From assembly GCA_038215095.1 (NCBI GenBank), contig JBBQRG010000029.1:1-34620 (forward strand): 34,620 bases of DNA. The letters run 5' to 3'. The notes beneath the pieces were generated by a model. That model had not been told where the DNA came from. It saw only the letters and a program-made list of their open reading frames with translations, and did not search any database. The stretch is from DATACN01 sp038215095. Lineage in GTDB: Bacteria; Actinomycetota; Thermoleophilia; Solirubrobacterales; Thermoleophilaceae. Positions 6,683-14,330 of the stretch are shown here, in pieces (within the stretch, counting starts at the first letter, position 1; the number at the start of each line of letters is the position of its first letter). A program made the position numbers and the translations under genes.

Positions 6683-8062
6683 ATGAGAATTGCGCGCTCC
6701 CGCACCGGGCTGGCGGCGGTGCTTGCCCTTGTGCTGGCGGTGGCGGGCGGCCTGCTGCTCGCCGAGCGCGCCGACCGGCCCGTGGCCCCGCCGCGGCCGG
6801 CACTGGCGCTTCCGAACGCCGCCGCACTCGCCCGTGCCATCACCCCCGCGGTCATCGAGCGCCACATGGCCGCCTTTCAGCGCATCGCCGCGAGCAACGG
6901 CGGCAACCGCGCCGCGGGCACGCGCGGCTACCGCGAGTCGGCCGCCTACGTGGCGGGCAGGCTGCGGGCGTACGGCTGGCGGGTTCGCGAGCTGCCCTCC
7001 CCCTTCCCCTACTTCGCCGAGCGCTCGCCGCCGGTCGTGCGCGCCGGCGGCCGCCGCCTGCAGGTGGCAACGCTGCGCTTCTCGGGGTCGGGCGAGGCGC
7101 GCGCACGGCCCACGCGGGTGGGCAGCGGCTGCGCTGCCTCCGACTACCACGGCCTGCGCGACGGCGGCGTGGCGCTGGTGGCCCGCGGCGGCTGCCTGCT
7201 GCGCGCCACGGCCCTGGCGGCCCAGCGCGCGGGCGCCGGCGCGGTGCTGGTGTACAACCCGGGGCATGCCGGGGGGTTCCTGCCGGCGACCCTGCTCGGC
7301 CCAGGCGTCGGCATCCCCGTGGTGGGGGTCAGCCGCCGCGACGGCGCGGCCCTGGCGCGGCGGCGCCCGCTCGTGCGCGTGCGCGTAAACGCAGTGACCG
7401 CGCGACGCACCGACACGACCGTGGTCGCCGAGCTGGGCGGCGGCAGGCGCGTGGTGATGGCGGGAGCCCACCTCGACTCGGTACCGGAGGGGCCCGGCGT
7501 CAACGACGACGGCAGCGGCGTGGGCACTCTGCTTGCCTTCGCCGAGCAGGCCGGGCGGGCGCGCCCGCACCCCGCGGCGCGGCTGCGGCTCGCCTTCTGG
7601 TCAGCGGAGGAGCTGGGCCTGTACGGCTCGCGCCGCTACGTGCGCGGGCTCACCCGCCCCGAGCGGCGCGCGATCGCCGCATACCTCAACCTCGACATGG
7701 TCGGCTCCGCGAACGGCGGCCGCTTCCTCTACGGCGGCACCGAGGGCGCGGCGCGGGTGGCGGCGCAGGCGGTCCGTCGCCGCTTCCGCGACCGGCGCGA
7801 GCGGCTGCGGCGCATTGACGTGGGCGACAGCTCCGACCACGGCCCCTTCCGCCAGGCCGGCGTTCCGGTGCTGGGGCTGTTCTCGGGCGCCGCGGAGACC
7901 AAGACGAAGGCCGAGGCACGCGACTGGGGCGGCCGCGCGGGCCGGCCCTTCGACGCGTGCTACCACCTGCACTGCGACCGGCTGGCGCGAGTGGATCCGC
8001 GCACGCTGTCAGAGCTCTCCGACGGCGTGGCAGTGGCTCTCTTCCGGCTGGGCTGGCGCTAG
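6683..8062 (+). CDS. secreted M28-family metallopeptidase with PA domain
   Basis: This 459-residue protein has an N-terminal signal or anchor (TGLAAVLALVLAVAGGLLLA, residues 8-27). A PA-type insert follows (about 140-225, with GAGAVLVYNP), and then a zinc aminopeptidase domain. Expected di-zinc ligands are visible: H263 (AGAHLDS), D275 (NDDGSG), E309/E310 (SAEELGL), D338 (NLDMVG) and H428 (CYHLHCD). This matches aminopeptidase Y/S-like M28 enzymes, which release N-terminal residues from peptides outside the cell. TAGGCT lies 9 nt before the ATG. Its TAG shares the bases CTAG (8059-8062) with the stop of the convergent beta-propeller gene. Confidence 0.92.
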   Translation: MRIARSRTGLAAVLALVLAVAGGLLLAERADRPVAPPRPALALPNAAALARAITPAVIERHMAAFQRIAASNGGNRAAGTRGYRESAAYVAGRLRAYGWRVRELPSPFPYFAERSPPVVRAGGRRLQVATLRFSGSGEARARPTRVGSGCAASDYHGLRDGGVALVARGGCLLRATALAAQRAGAGAVLVYNPGHAGGFLPATLLGPGVGIPVVGVSRRDGAALARRRPLVRVRVNAVTARRTDTTVVAELGGGRRVVMAGAHLDSVPEGPGVNDDGSGVGTLLAFAEQAGRARPHPAARLRLAFWSAEELGLYGSRRYVRGLTRPERRAIAAYLNLDMVGSANGGRFLYGGTEGAARVAAQAVRRRFRDRRERLRRIDVGDSSDHGPFRQAGVPVLGLFSGAAETKTKAEARDWGGRAGRPFDACYHLHCDRLARVDPRTLSELSDGVAVALFRLGWR

Positions 8063-9501
8063 CGGACCACGCGGAAGCGCCGCGACGCCAGCCGCGAGCG
8101 GTTGCGCGCCTTGTCCTTGGCGCGCGCCTTCAGCCGGTAGCGGCCTGGCTTCAGCGTGCGCGTGTGGCCGCGGTACCTGAAGCGGCCCGAGAAGACCAGC
8201 GAGCTGCGCCCCGCCTTGCGCGTGCGGGTGAAGTCGCCGATGTGCGACCAGCCCTTGCGCGTTCGGCGCTCGATCCGGAACAGCACGCTGGCGCGCTCAC
8301 TCAGCCGGAAGCGGATGTGCGTGCCGTGGTGGCGTCCGCGCCCCGTGCGGAAGCGGCTCGGCTTCAGCGAGAGCTTCGTGAGCCGCGGATTGGTGCGGTC
8401 GAGCCCGTAGACGAACTCCGGCAGGCCGGCGTCTCGGGTCTCGATGTCGAGCGTGGCCTGGTTGTCGCGCGTGCCGCCGAAGCTCTGGTTGGCGAGGATC
8501 AGGCGGGTGCCCTGGAAGCGCACGCTCGAGGGCGTGTCGAAGGGCACGCCCGAACCGTTGTCGCCGCCGCCCGGCGACGCCGGGAAGCGCTCGCGCTCCT
8601 TGCCGTCAGGCCCGACCACCGCGAGCTGGTTGGAGCCCGCCATCGGCACGTAGAGATTGCCCGAGCGCGCGATCGCGAAGCCGTCGGGCAGGTCCGCAGG
8701 CCCGCTCTCGTAGAGCAGCTGCAGCTGGCCGGGACCGCCGCCGGACTGGATCCCCAGCCTGTAGATCTTGCCCGCGCTGGGATTGACGCCGCCGCCCGGC
8801 AGCAGCCCGCCGGGGTTGAGCCCGCCCGCGCTGCCCTGCGCCACCAAGAGCGTCTTGTGGTCCGCCGCCAGCGCGATGCCGGTGGTGCCGAACTGGCCCC
8901 CGTCGAGGCGGGCGTCGGCCAGCCAGATCCGCGCCGCGCCGCCGCCGCGCGGCACGCGCCAGATCACGGCCTGCTCGAAGTCGGTCACGTAGAGGCTGCC
9001 GTCGGGGCCCCAGGCGGCGTAGTTCGGCACCGCCGGCCCGTTCGTGATGCTCGGCGAGCAGTTGGCCTGCGCGCCCACCGGCGGGCAGTTGGGCAGGTCG
9101 GCGAAGGTCGAGTACTGGGTGAACCGCCCCGTGCGGCGATCCAGCAGCAGGGCGCGCGCCGGGTTGCGGTCAAGCAGCACCAGGCGGCCCTTCGAGTCGC
9201 TGGTGGCCACCTGCACCCCGTGCTCCTTCGCCAGGTCCTGGCCGGGCACGGTCCAGGAGCGCACCAGCGCGCCGCCCTCGTACTCGAACACCCGCGAGCG
9301 CTGGCTGTCGCCCTGCGTGTTCACGTAGGTGCCCACGTAGATGCGGTGGTTGGGATGTACGTAAGCGAGCGCCGGATAGCCGGGCGTCGGGATGCGCGCG
9401 AGCAGGATTGTGTTGAAGCGTGTGCGGGCCGCGCCGGCGGGCGGCGCCAGGGCGCCGAGGCAGCAGGCCAGCAGCGCGGTCGCGAGCAGCGCCCGCCTCA
9501 C
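8059..9501 (-). CDS. secreted beta-propeller (NHL/SMP-30-like) protein with C-terminal basic Ig-like domain
   Basis: The 480-residue protein has a signal peptide (RRALLATALLACCLGALA...PAGA). A repeat-rich propeller follows, with blades such as HGVQVATSDSKGRLVLLDRN, NYAAWGPDGSLYVTDFEQA and PDGFAIARSGNLYVPMAGSN. The basic C-terminal domain (IRFRLSERASVLFRIERRT, then LKPGRYRLKARAKDKARNRS and FRVVR) is, from memory, common on secreted proteins of Solirubrobacterales. The GTG start overlaps the stop of the amine oxidase as GTGA (9498-9501), so the two are translationally coupled. It may serve as a substrate-binding or sugar/lactone-type partner outside the cell; the function is not known. Confidence 0.85.
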   Translation of the reverse strand: MRRALLATALLACCLGALAPPAGAARTRFNTILLARIPTPGYPALAYVHPNHRIYVGTYVNTQGDSQRSRVFEYEGGALVRSWTVPGQDLAKEHGVQVATSDSKGRLVLLDRNPARALLLDRRTGRFTQYSTFADLPNCPPVGAQANCSPSITNGPAVPNYAAWGPDGSLYVTDFEQAVIWRVPRGGGAARIWLADARLDGGQFGTTGIALAADHKTLLVAQGSAGGLNPGGLLPGGGVNPSAGKIYRLGIQSGGGPGQLQLLYESGPADLPDGFAIARSGNLYVPMAGSNQLAVVGPDGKERERFPASPGGGDNGSGVPFDTPSSVRFQGTRLILANQSFGGTRDNQATLDIETRDAGLPEFVYGLDRTNPRLTKLSLKPSRFRTGRGRHHGTHIRFRLSERASVLFRIERRTRKGWSHIGDFTRTRKAGRSSLVFSGRFRYRGHTRTLKPGRYRLKARAKDKARNRSRLASRRFRVVR

Positions 9502-10994
9502 AGGAGGTCGATCACCTCGAGCGCAGCGCGCCGCCCGGAGCTGACGGCCCCGTCCATGTAGCCGTTCCAGTAGAGGGCGGTCTCGGTCCCCGCCCAGTGC
9601 ACGCGCCGGAAGGGCTCGCGCAGCGACGGCCCGTACTTCGTCAGCAGTCCCGGGGGCGCAAGGCCCACCGGGCCGCCGCGCGACCACTTCGCGCCGGGCC
9701 AGTCGGTCTCGAGGTAGGTGCGCGGGTTGAGCGCCTCGTTGCCGAAGAAGTCGGCGAAGTTCTTCAGGACCGCAGCCCGCCGGCTCGCCTTCGACATGGT
9801 CCGGAACTTGCGCGCCTCGTCGCCGCCGACGAAGCCGAGCAGCGCACCGGTCGAGCCGTTCTCCGGGGAGTCGTCGAACGTGGCGGTCACCGGCCCGCCG
9901 GTCTGCACGGCCGTCCCGTTCAGGCCTTTCGCGCGCCAAAACGGCTTGTCGTAGAGGGCGGTGACCTTCCACAGCGTGCCCTGCGGCATGGTGCGCCCGA
10001 GCCCGAGCCGGCCCGCCGACAGGCCCGGCTTGAAGTGGATGCCGTTCACGAGCACCGGCGGGATCGCCACGATGGCGTACTTCGCGTGCACGGTGAGGCG
10101 CGTGGACTCCACCCGCACGCCGTTCTTGCCCTGCACGATTCGCTTGACCGGCGAGCGCAGCACCACCTTTCGCCCGAGGTGCTTGGCGATGCGCAGCGCG
10201 ATCAGCTGTGAGCCGCCCACGAAGCGGTACTGCTGCGCGCCCCCCGCGGTGTCGAAGTTGCGCTCGAAGGTGCCGACATTGCGCTCGTCGCCCGAGGCGG
10301 CGATGTAGAAGAGCGTGAACAGCAGCGAGATCTCGCGCGGCTCGCAGCCGAAGATCGGGCGCGTTGCCAGCGAGACCAATTCCTTGAAGCGCGGGGTGCC
10401 GCTGTTGCCGTCGATCCACTGCTTGAGCGTCTGGCCGTCGTATTCGTTCGCGCGCGGCGACTCCCAGGGCGCGTCCACCGGCACGTCCTTCGACATCTCG
10501 TCGAGCCGCAGCACGGCCTGGATCAGGTCCGGGGCGCCCTGAGGATCCGGCGGCGCGGTGCCGAGCGGGCCGTGGCCGTCGTAGGTGCTGCGATCGCCGT
10601 CGGCGATGTACACGTTGTTGCCCGTGTCGAAGGTCGGGAAGGTGTCGACCTTCTGCGTCTTGGCCAGGCCGAGGATGTGGTTCTGGGTGGGGCCGGCGAA
10701 GGTGGCGCCGCGCTCGTAGTGCTCGTGTCCGATGTTCTTGTTGAGCACTCGCCCGCCCACGCGGTTGCGCGCCTCCAGCACCGTGACCGAGTAGCCGGCG
10801 CGCGTGAGCTCGCGCGCCGCGGTCAGCCCCGCGAAGCCGGCGCCCACGATCGCGACGTCCACCGTGCGCGAGCCAGGACGCTTGTGCTTCTTCTTCTTGG
10901 CGGCCTCGGCGTCCACGGCGCCGCCCAGGAGCACGCCCGCCCCCGCGGCCCCGGTGCCGAGCAGCCGGCGGCGGCTGATGGCGTTGTCGGTCAA
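9498..10994 (-). CDS. Tat-exported flavin amine oxidase
   Basis: This 498-residue protein starts with a twin-arginine signal (AISRRRLLGTGAAGAGVLLG). The FAD-binding motif follows (VDVAIVGAGFAGLTAARELT, then VLEARNRVGGRV), and the C-terminal FAD motif reads VHWAGTETALYWNGYMDGAV. This is the monoamine oxidase / L-amino-acid oxidase family, which oxidises amines to imines and makes hydrogen peroxide; here it would act outside the membrane. I prefer the TTG at 10994, because a GGGGAGGA ribosome-binding site lies just upstream and the Tat motif then starts at residue 7. An ATG at 11012 is in frame, but the ribosome-binding site would be inside it. It is coupled to the propeller gene by a GTGA overlap. 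Confidence 0.9.
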   Translation of the reverse strand: MTDNAISRRRLLGTGAAGAGVLLGGAVDAEAAKKKKHKRPGSRTVDVAIVGAGFAGLTAARELTRAGYSVTVLEARNRVGGRVLNKNIGHEHYERGATFAGPTQNHILGLAKTQKVDTFPTFDTGNNVYIADGDRSTYDGHGPLGTAPPDPQGAPDLIQAVLRLDEMSKDVPVDAPWESPRANEYDGQTLKQWIDGNSGTPRFKELVSLATRPIFGCEPREISLLFTLFYIAASGDERNVGTFERNFDTAGGAQQYRFVGGSQLIALRIAKHLGRKVVLRSPVKRIVQGKNGVRVESTRLTVHAKYAIVAIPPVLVNGIHFKPGLSAGRLGLGRTMPQGTLWKVTALYDKPFWRAKGLNGTAVQTGGPVTATFDDSPENGSTGALLGFVGGDEARKFRTMSKASRRAAVLKNFADFFGNEALNPRTYLETDWPGAKWSRGGPVGLAPPGLLTKYGPSLREPFRRVHWAGTETALYWNGYMDGAVSSGRRAALEVIDLL

Positions 10995-11042
10995 GCGATC
11001 GCTCCTCCCCATTGGGCGCGGGAAGCTACCATCGCGCGCCGC

Positions 11043-11687
11043 ATGCTCGATGCAGCGAGGGAGCAGGTAGCCAAAGCCAGCCGCCGCCTCGCGGCCGGCG
11101 GGCTCGTGCTCGGCACGGCCGGAAACCTGAGCGCCCGCGAGGGCGACCACGTGGCCATCACCCCCACCGGCGCGCAGCTGGCCGAGCTGACAGCGGACCA
11201 GGTCAGCGTCGTGGACCTCGACGGCGCGCTGGTGGAGGGCGACTTCGAGCCGACCTCCGAGCGCGAGCTGCACCTCGGCGTCTACCGCCGCTACGACGCC
11301 GGCGCGGTGGTGCACACCCACTCCCCCATGGCCACCGCGCTTTCGTGCGTGGTCGACGAGCTCCCCTGCGTGCACTACGGCCTGCTGGCGCTGGGTGGCG
11401 CGGTGCGCGTGGCGCCGTATGAGACCTTCGGCACGCCCGAGCTCGCCGAGGCGGTGCTCGAATCGCTCGAGGGCAAGACGGCGGCGCTGATGGCGAACCA
11501 CGGGGCGATCACCTACGGCAACGACATGGCGGCGGCGGTGGACGCTTCGCTGCTGCTCGAGTGGGGCTGCACCGTGTACTGGAACGCCGCGGCGATCGGC
11601 ACCCCGCGCACGCTCGACGAGAAGCAGCAGGCCGCCGTGGTCAGCGCGGCGGTCGAGCGCAGCTACGGAAGCATGCGCCCGCGATGA
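11043..11687 (+). CDS. class II aldolase/adducin-family protein (fuculose-phosphate aldolase type)
   Basis: This 214-residue protein has the class II aldolase fold. It contains GLVLGTAGNLSAREGDHVAI, the catalytic acid E73 in TSERELH, the zinc ligands H91 and H93 in VVHTHS, and H153 in ANHGAI. Length and residue numbering match L-fuculose-1-phosphate aldolase closely. It would cleave a ketose 1-phosphate to DHAP and an aldehyde; the sugar is unknown. The ATG at 11043 overlaps no neighbour and is preceded by TACCAT with a 10-nt spacer. It is coupled to the sugar kinase by an ATGA overlap (11684-11687), which suggests that the kinase phosphorylates the aldolase substrate or its precursor. Confidence 0.92.
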   Translation: MLDAAREQVAKASRRLAAGGLVLGTAGNLSAREGDHVAITPTGAQLAELTADQVSVVDLDGALVEGDFEPTSERELHLGVYRRYDAGAVVHTHSPMATALSCVVDELPCVHYGLLALGGAVRVAPYETFGTPELAEAVLESLEGKTAALMANHGAITYGNDMAAAVDASLLLEWGCTVYWNAAAIGTPRTLDEKQQAAVVSAAVERSYGSMRPR

Positions 11688-12598
11688 AGGCGATCGCCAT
11701 GGGCGTGCACGTGCTGGACGTGCTGGTGCGCCCGGTCGAAGAGATCCCCGAGGGCCAGGGCGGCCAGCTGGTCGAGGAGATCAAGGTCACCCCCGCCGGC
11801 TCCGCGGGCGGCGCCGCGGTCGTGCTCGCCAAGCTGGGCGCGGAGGTGATGAGCGCCGGGGCGATCGGCAGCGACGCCGCCGGCGACATGCTGCTCCAGC
11901 TGCTTCAGAGCCACGGCATCGACACCTCACTGCTGGTACGCCGCGACGACGTCCAGACCTCCGCCAGCGTGCTGCCGATCCGCCCGAACGGCGACCGTCC
12001 CGCCTTCCACGTGGTGGGCGCGAACGGCACCTACGGCCCCGACGACGCCCCGTGGGAGGCCATCGCCGCGGCCGACCACCTGCATTTTGGCGGCCCCGAG
12101 TTCATGGGCGGCGAGGCCGCCGCGCAGATCCTCTCCCGCGCCCGGGAGGGCGGTGCCGTGACCTCAGCCGACGTGCTGGCCCCCGGTGACCCCGGCCTGC
12201 TCGACTGGATCGGCGCCGCGCTGCCGGAGCTCGACTACCTGCTGCCCAACGAGGAGCAGGTGCTGGGCTTCACCGGGGAGAGCGACCTCGCGGCGGGCTG
12301 CCACGCCCTCGTGGAGCGCGGTGTGGGCTGCGTGGCCGCGACCCGCGGCGCCGAGGGCGTGCTGATAGTGGACGCCGAGGGCGAGGAAAGCGTTCCGGCG
12401 TTCGAGATCGACGTGGTGGACACCACCGGCTGCGGCGACGCGTTTTCGGCGGGCTTCCTCAGGGGCCTGTCGCTCGGCCGAGAGCGCCGCGAAGCCGCGC
12501 GGCTCGGTTGCGCGGCCGCGGCCCTCGTCGCCCAAGGCCTCGGCACCGACTACGGCGAGTTCGACCTCGCCGCCGCGGACGGCTTCGCCCGCGGCTAG
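11684..12598 (+). CDS. PfkB-family carbohydrate kinase
   Basis: The product is 304 residues with a ribokinase-like fold. The N-terminal sugar-site motif is AGSAGGAAVVLAKLGAEV and the C-terminal signature is DTTGCGDAFSAGFLRGL, with GCGD in place of the usual GAGD around the catalytic aspartate. The anion-hole and ATP-site region is complete. It phosphorylates a sugar or sugar-like compound in the cytoplasm. The ATG overlaps the aldolase stop (ATGA), so the two proteins are probably made in step for one sugar-degrading path. The stop shares CTAG (12595-12598) with the convergent ABC permease. The specificity cannot be read. Confidence 0.92.
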   Translation: MKAIAMGVHVLDVLVRPVEEIPEGQGGQLVEEIKVTPAGSAGGAAVVLAKLGAEVMSAGAIGSDAAGDMLLQLLQSHGIDTSLLVRRDDVQTSASVLPIRPNGDRPAFHVVGANGTYGPDDAPWEAIAAADHLHFGGPEFMGGEAAAQILSRAREGGAVTSADVLAPGDPGLLDWIGAALPELDYLLPNEEQVLGFTGESDLAAGCHALVERGVGCVAATRGAEGVLIVDAEGEESVPAFEIDVVDTTGCGDAFSAGFLRGLSLGRERREAARLGCAAAALVAQGLGTDYGEFDLAAADGFARG

Positions 12599-13359
12599 AC
12601 GCTTACGGCCCGGCGATAGCGCGAAACGGCCAGCGGCGCGAACACGACGATCAATCCGATCGTCCAGGCCAACGCGCCCCACACGCTGTTGCCCGCCGGT
12701 GCGCCCACCCACAGGTGGCGCATCGCGTCGACCACCACCGTGAAGGGGTTCACCTTTGCGAACTCCTGCAGCCAGCTCGGCATGGAGTCGACCGGCACGA
12801 AGGCTGACGAGGCGAAGGTCAGGGGGAAGATCGCGATGAAGCCGAGCGACTGGGCGGTCTCGGGGGACGAGGCGGTCAGGCCCATCAGGGCGAAGATCCA
12901 CGAGAAGGCGTAGCCGAACAGCAGCATCAGCCCGATCCCGGCGACCACCTCGGGGAAGTGCGAGTTGAAGTTGAAGCCGGCGATGAAGCCGACGGCGAGC
13001 ATGATCGCCAGCGAGAACGAGTTCGTCACTACGTCGGCCAGCGTGCGCCCCGCCAGCACGGCCGAGCGCGCCATCGGAAGCGAGCGGAAGCGGTCGATCA
13101 GGCCGCGCTTCAAGTCTTCGGCCAGGCCCAAAGCGGTCACGAAGCCGCCGAAGGAGATCGACTGGACGATGATCCCCGGCATCAGGAAGTCCACGTAGTC
13201 GTAGCCGGGCGTCTTGATCGCTCCGCCGAACACGTACACGAACAGCAGCGTGAACATGACCGGCTGGATCGTGAAGGCCAGCACCAGGTCGGGCTGGCGC
13301 GGGATGCGCAGCAGGCTGCGCTTGGCCAGCACAAGCGAGTCCGAGATCGCGCCCTTCAT
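12595..13359 (-). CDS. ABC-2 type permease (DrrB-like drug/lipid exporter subunit)
   Basis: The 254-residue protein has about six membrane helices, for example QPVMFTLLFVYVFGGAI, FSLAIMLAVGFIAGF, GIGLMLLFGYAFSWIFALMG and WTIGLIVVFAPLAV. The conserved ABC-2 loop is LKRGLIDRFRSLPMARSAVL, and a second loop is ASSAFVPVDSMPSWLQEFAK. This is the DrrB/DrrC daunorubicin-resistance transporter class, which pumps drugs or lipids out of the cell. The ATG at 13359 overlaps the stop of the ATPase (ATGA at 13356-13359), so the two form one transporter. Its substrate is not known. Confidence 0.94.
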   Translation of the reverse strand: MKGAISDSLVLAKRSLLRIPRQPDLVLAFTIQPVMFTLLFVYVFGGAIKTPGYDYVDFLMPGIIVQSISFGGFVTALGLAEDLKRGLIDRFRSLPMARSAVLAGRTLADVVTNSFSLAIMLAVGFIAGFNFNSHFPEVVAGIGLMLLFGYAFSWIFALMGLTASSPETAQSLGFIAIFPLTFASSAFVPVDSMPSWLQEFAKVNPFTVVVDAMRHLWVGAPAGNSVWGALAWTIGLIVVFAPLAVSRYRRAVSV

Positions 13360-14330
13360 GCCGCCGCCTCCTCCTCCTCGGCCCGCGCCTCCTCGGCGGC
13401 GTGGCCGGTGAGCACCAGGAAGACGTCGTCGAGCGTCGGCCGGCGGATGCCGATGTCCTCGACGCCCACGCCCTCCGCGTCGAGGCGCCGCACCGCCTCG
13501 GCGATCACGCCGGAGCTCTGGCGAATCGGCGCGCGCACGACGTGGCGTTCGACGGTGGGCGGGTCCGCGACGATCGGCCCTAGCGCGGAGATCGCGGCCT
13601 GCGGGTCGTCGTCGGCGCCGATTCGCACCTCGAGGCGCTCGCCGCTCACACGGTCCTTCAGCTCGTCGGAGGTTCCCTCGGCGATCACCTCGCCGTTGTC
13701 GATCACCGCGATCCGGTCCGCCAGGCGGTCCGCCTCGTCGAGCGTCTGGGTGGTGAGCAGCACGGTCGTGCCCTGCGCTACCCGCCCCTCGATCGTCTCC
13801 AGCAGGCTCAGCCTGCTGCGCGGGTCGAGCCCCGTGGTGGGCTCGTCGAGGAACAGCACCGGCGGGCGCGCCACCAGCGCCGCGGCCAGGTCGAGCCGGC
13901 GGCGCATGCCGCCCGAGTAGGTGCGCACCAGGCGCTTGGCGGCGTCGGTCAGCTCGAAGCGCTCGAGCAGCTCGTCCGCCCGCTTCTTCGACGGATCGCC
14001 GCCCAGGTGGTAGAGCCGGCCGACCATCTCGAGGTTCTCGTGACCGGTCAAATTCTCGTCCACGGCGGCGTACTGACCCGCCAGCCCGATACGCGAGCGC
14101 AGCTTCGCGGCATCCTTGACCACGTCCAGCCCCGCCACCCGCGCCGTGCCCGAGTCGGGCGGCAACAGGGTCGTCAGGATGCGCACGGCGGTGGTCTTGC
14201 CGGCCCCGTTGGGCCCCAGCAGCCCCAGCACGGTTCCCGCGGGAGCGTTCAAATCGATGCCCCGCAGCGCCTTCACGTCGCCGTAGGACTTCGTCAGGCC
14301 CTCGACCTCTATGGCTGCTTCAGATGCCAC
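13356..14330 (-). CDS. ABC transporter ATP-binding protein (DrrA-like)
   Basis: This 324-residue ATPase has Walker A LGPNGAGKTT (residues 39-48), a Q-loop (LAGQYAAVDENLTG), signature YSGGMRRRLDLAAAL, Walker B VLFLDEPTTGLDP and the switch region TTQTLDEADRLADR. The C-terminal extension (about 230-324) is of the DrrA type. I chose the GTG at 14330 because TAGGTT lies 8 nt upstream, and translation from further upstream (frame open to 14480) would add an unrelated arginine-rich tail. The permease is coupled downstream. The 5' end overlaps that of the divergent glycosyltransferase if that gene starts at 14324. Confidence 0.93.
   Translation of the reverse strand: MASEAAIEVEGLTKSYGDVKALRGIDLNAPAGTVLGLLGPNGAGKTTAVRILTTLLPPDSGTARVAGLDVVKDAAKLRSRIGLAGQYAAVDENLTGHENLEMVGRLYHLGGDPSKKRADELLERFELTDAAKRLVRTYSGGMRRRLDLAAALVARPPVLFLDEPTTGLDPRSRLSLLETIEGRVAQGTTVLLTTQTLDEADRLADRIAVIDNGEVIAEGTSDELKDRVSGERLEVRIGADDDPQAAISALGPIVADPPTVERHVVRAPIRQSSGVIAEAVRRLDAEGVGVEDIGIRRPTLDDVFLVLTGHAAEEARAEEEEAAA

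Noticed and set aside
5654..7570. Long minus-strand frame of about 638 codons
   Set aside because: It is antisense to the M28 peptidase and runs into the wrong frame of the decarboxylase-like gene. Its composition (Ala, Arg, Gly, His, Pro) is what G/C-rich third positions give in shadow frames.
7957..9561. Long plus-strand frame of 534 codons
   Set aside because: It is antisense to the beta-propeller gene, with no domain, start signal or conserved motif. The minus-strand gene has a signal peptide and repeats.
10995..11501. Extension of the amine oxidase frame to 11501
   Set aside because: It is antisense to the class II aldolase, and the Tat signal marks the true N terminus.
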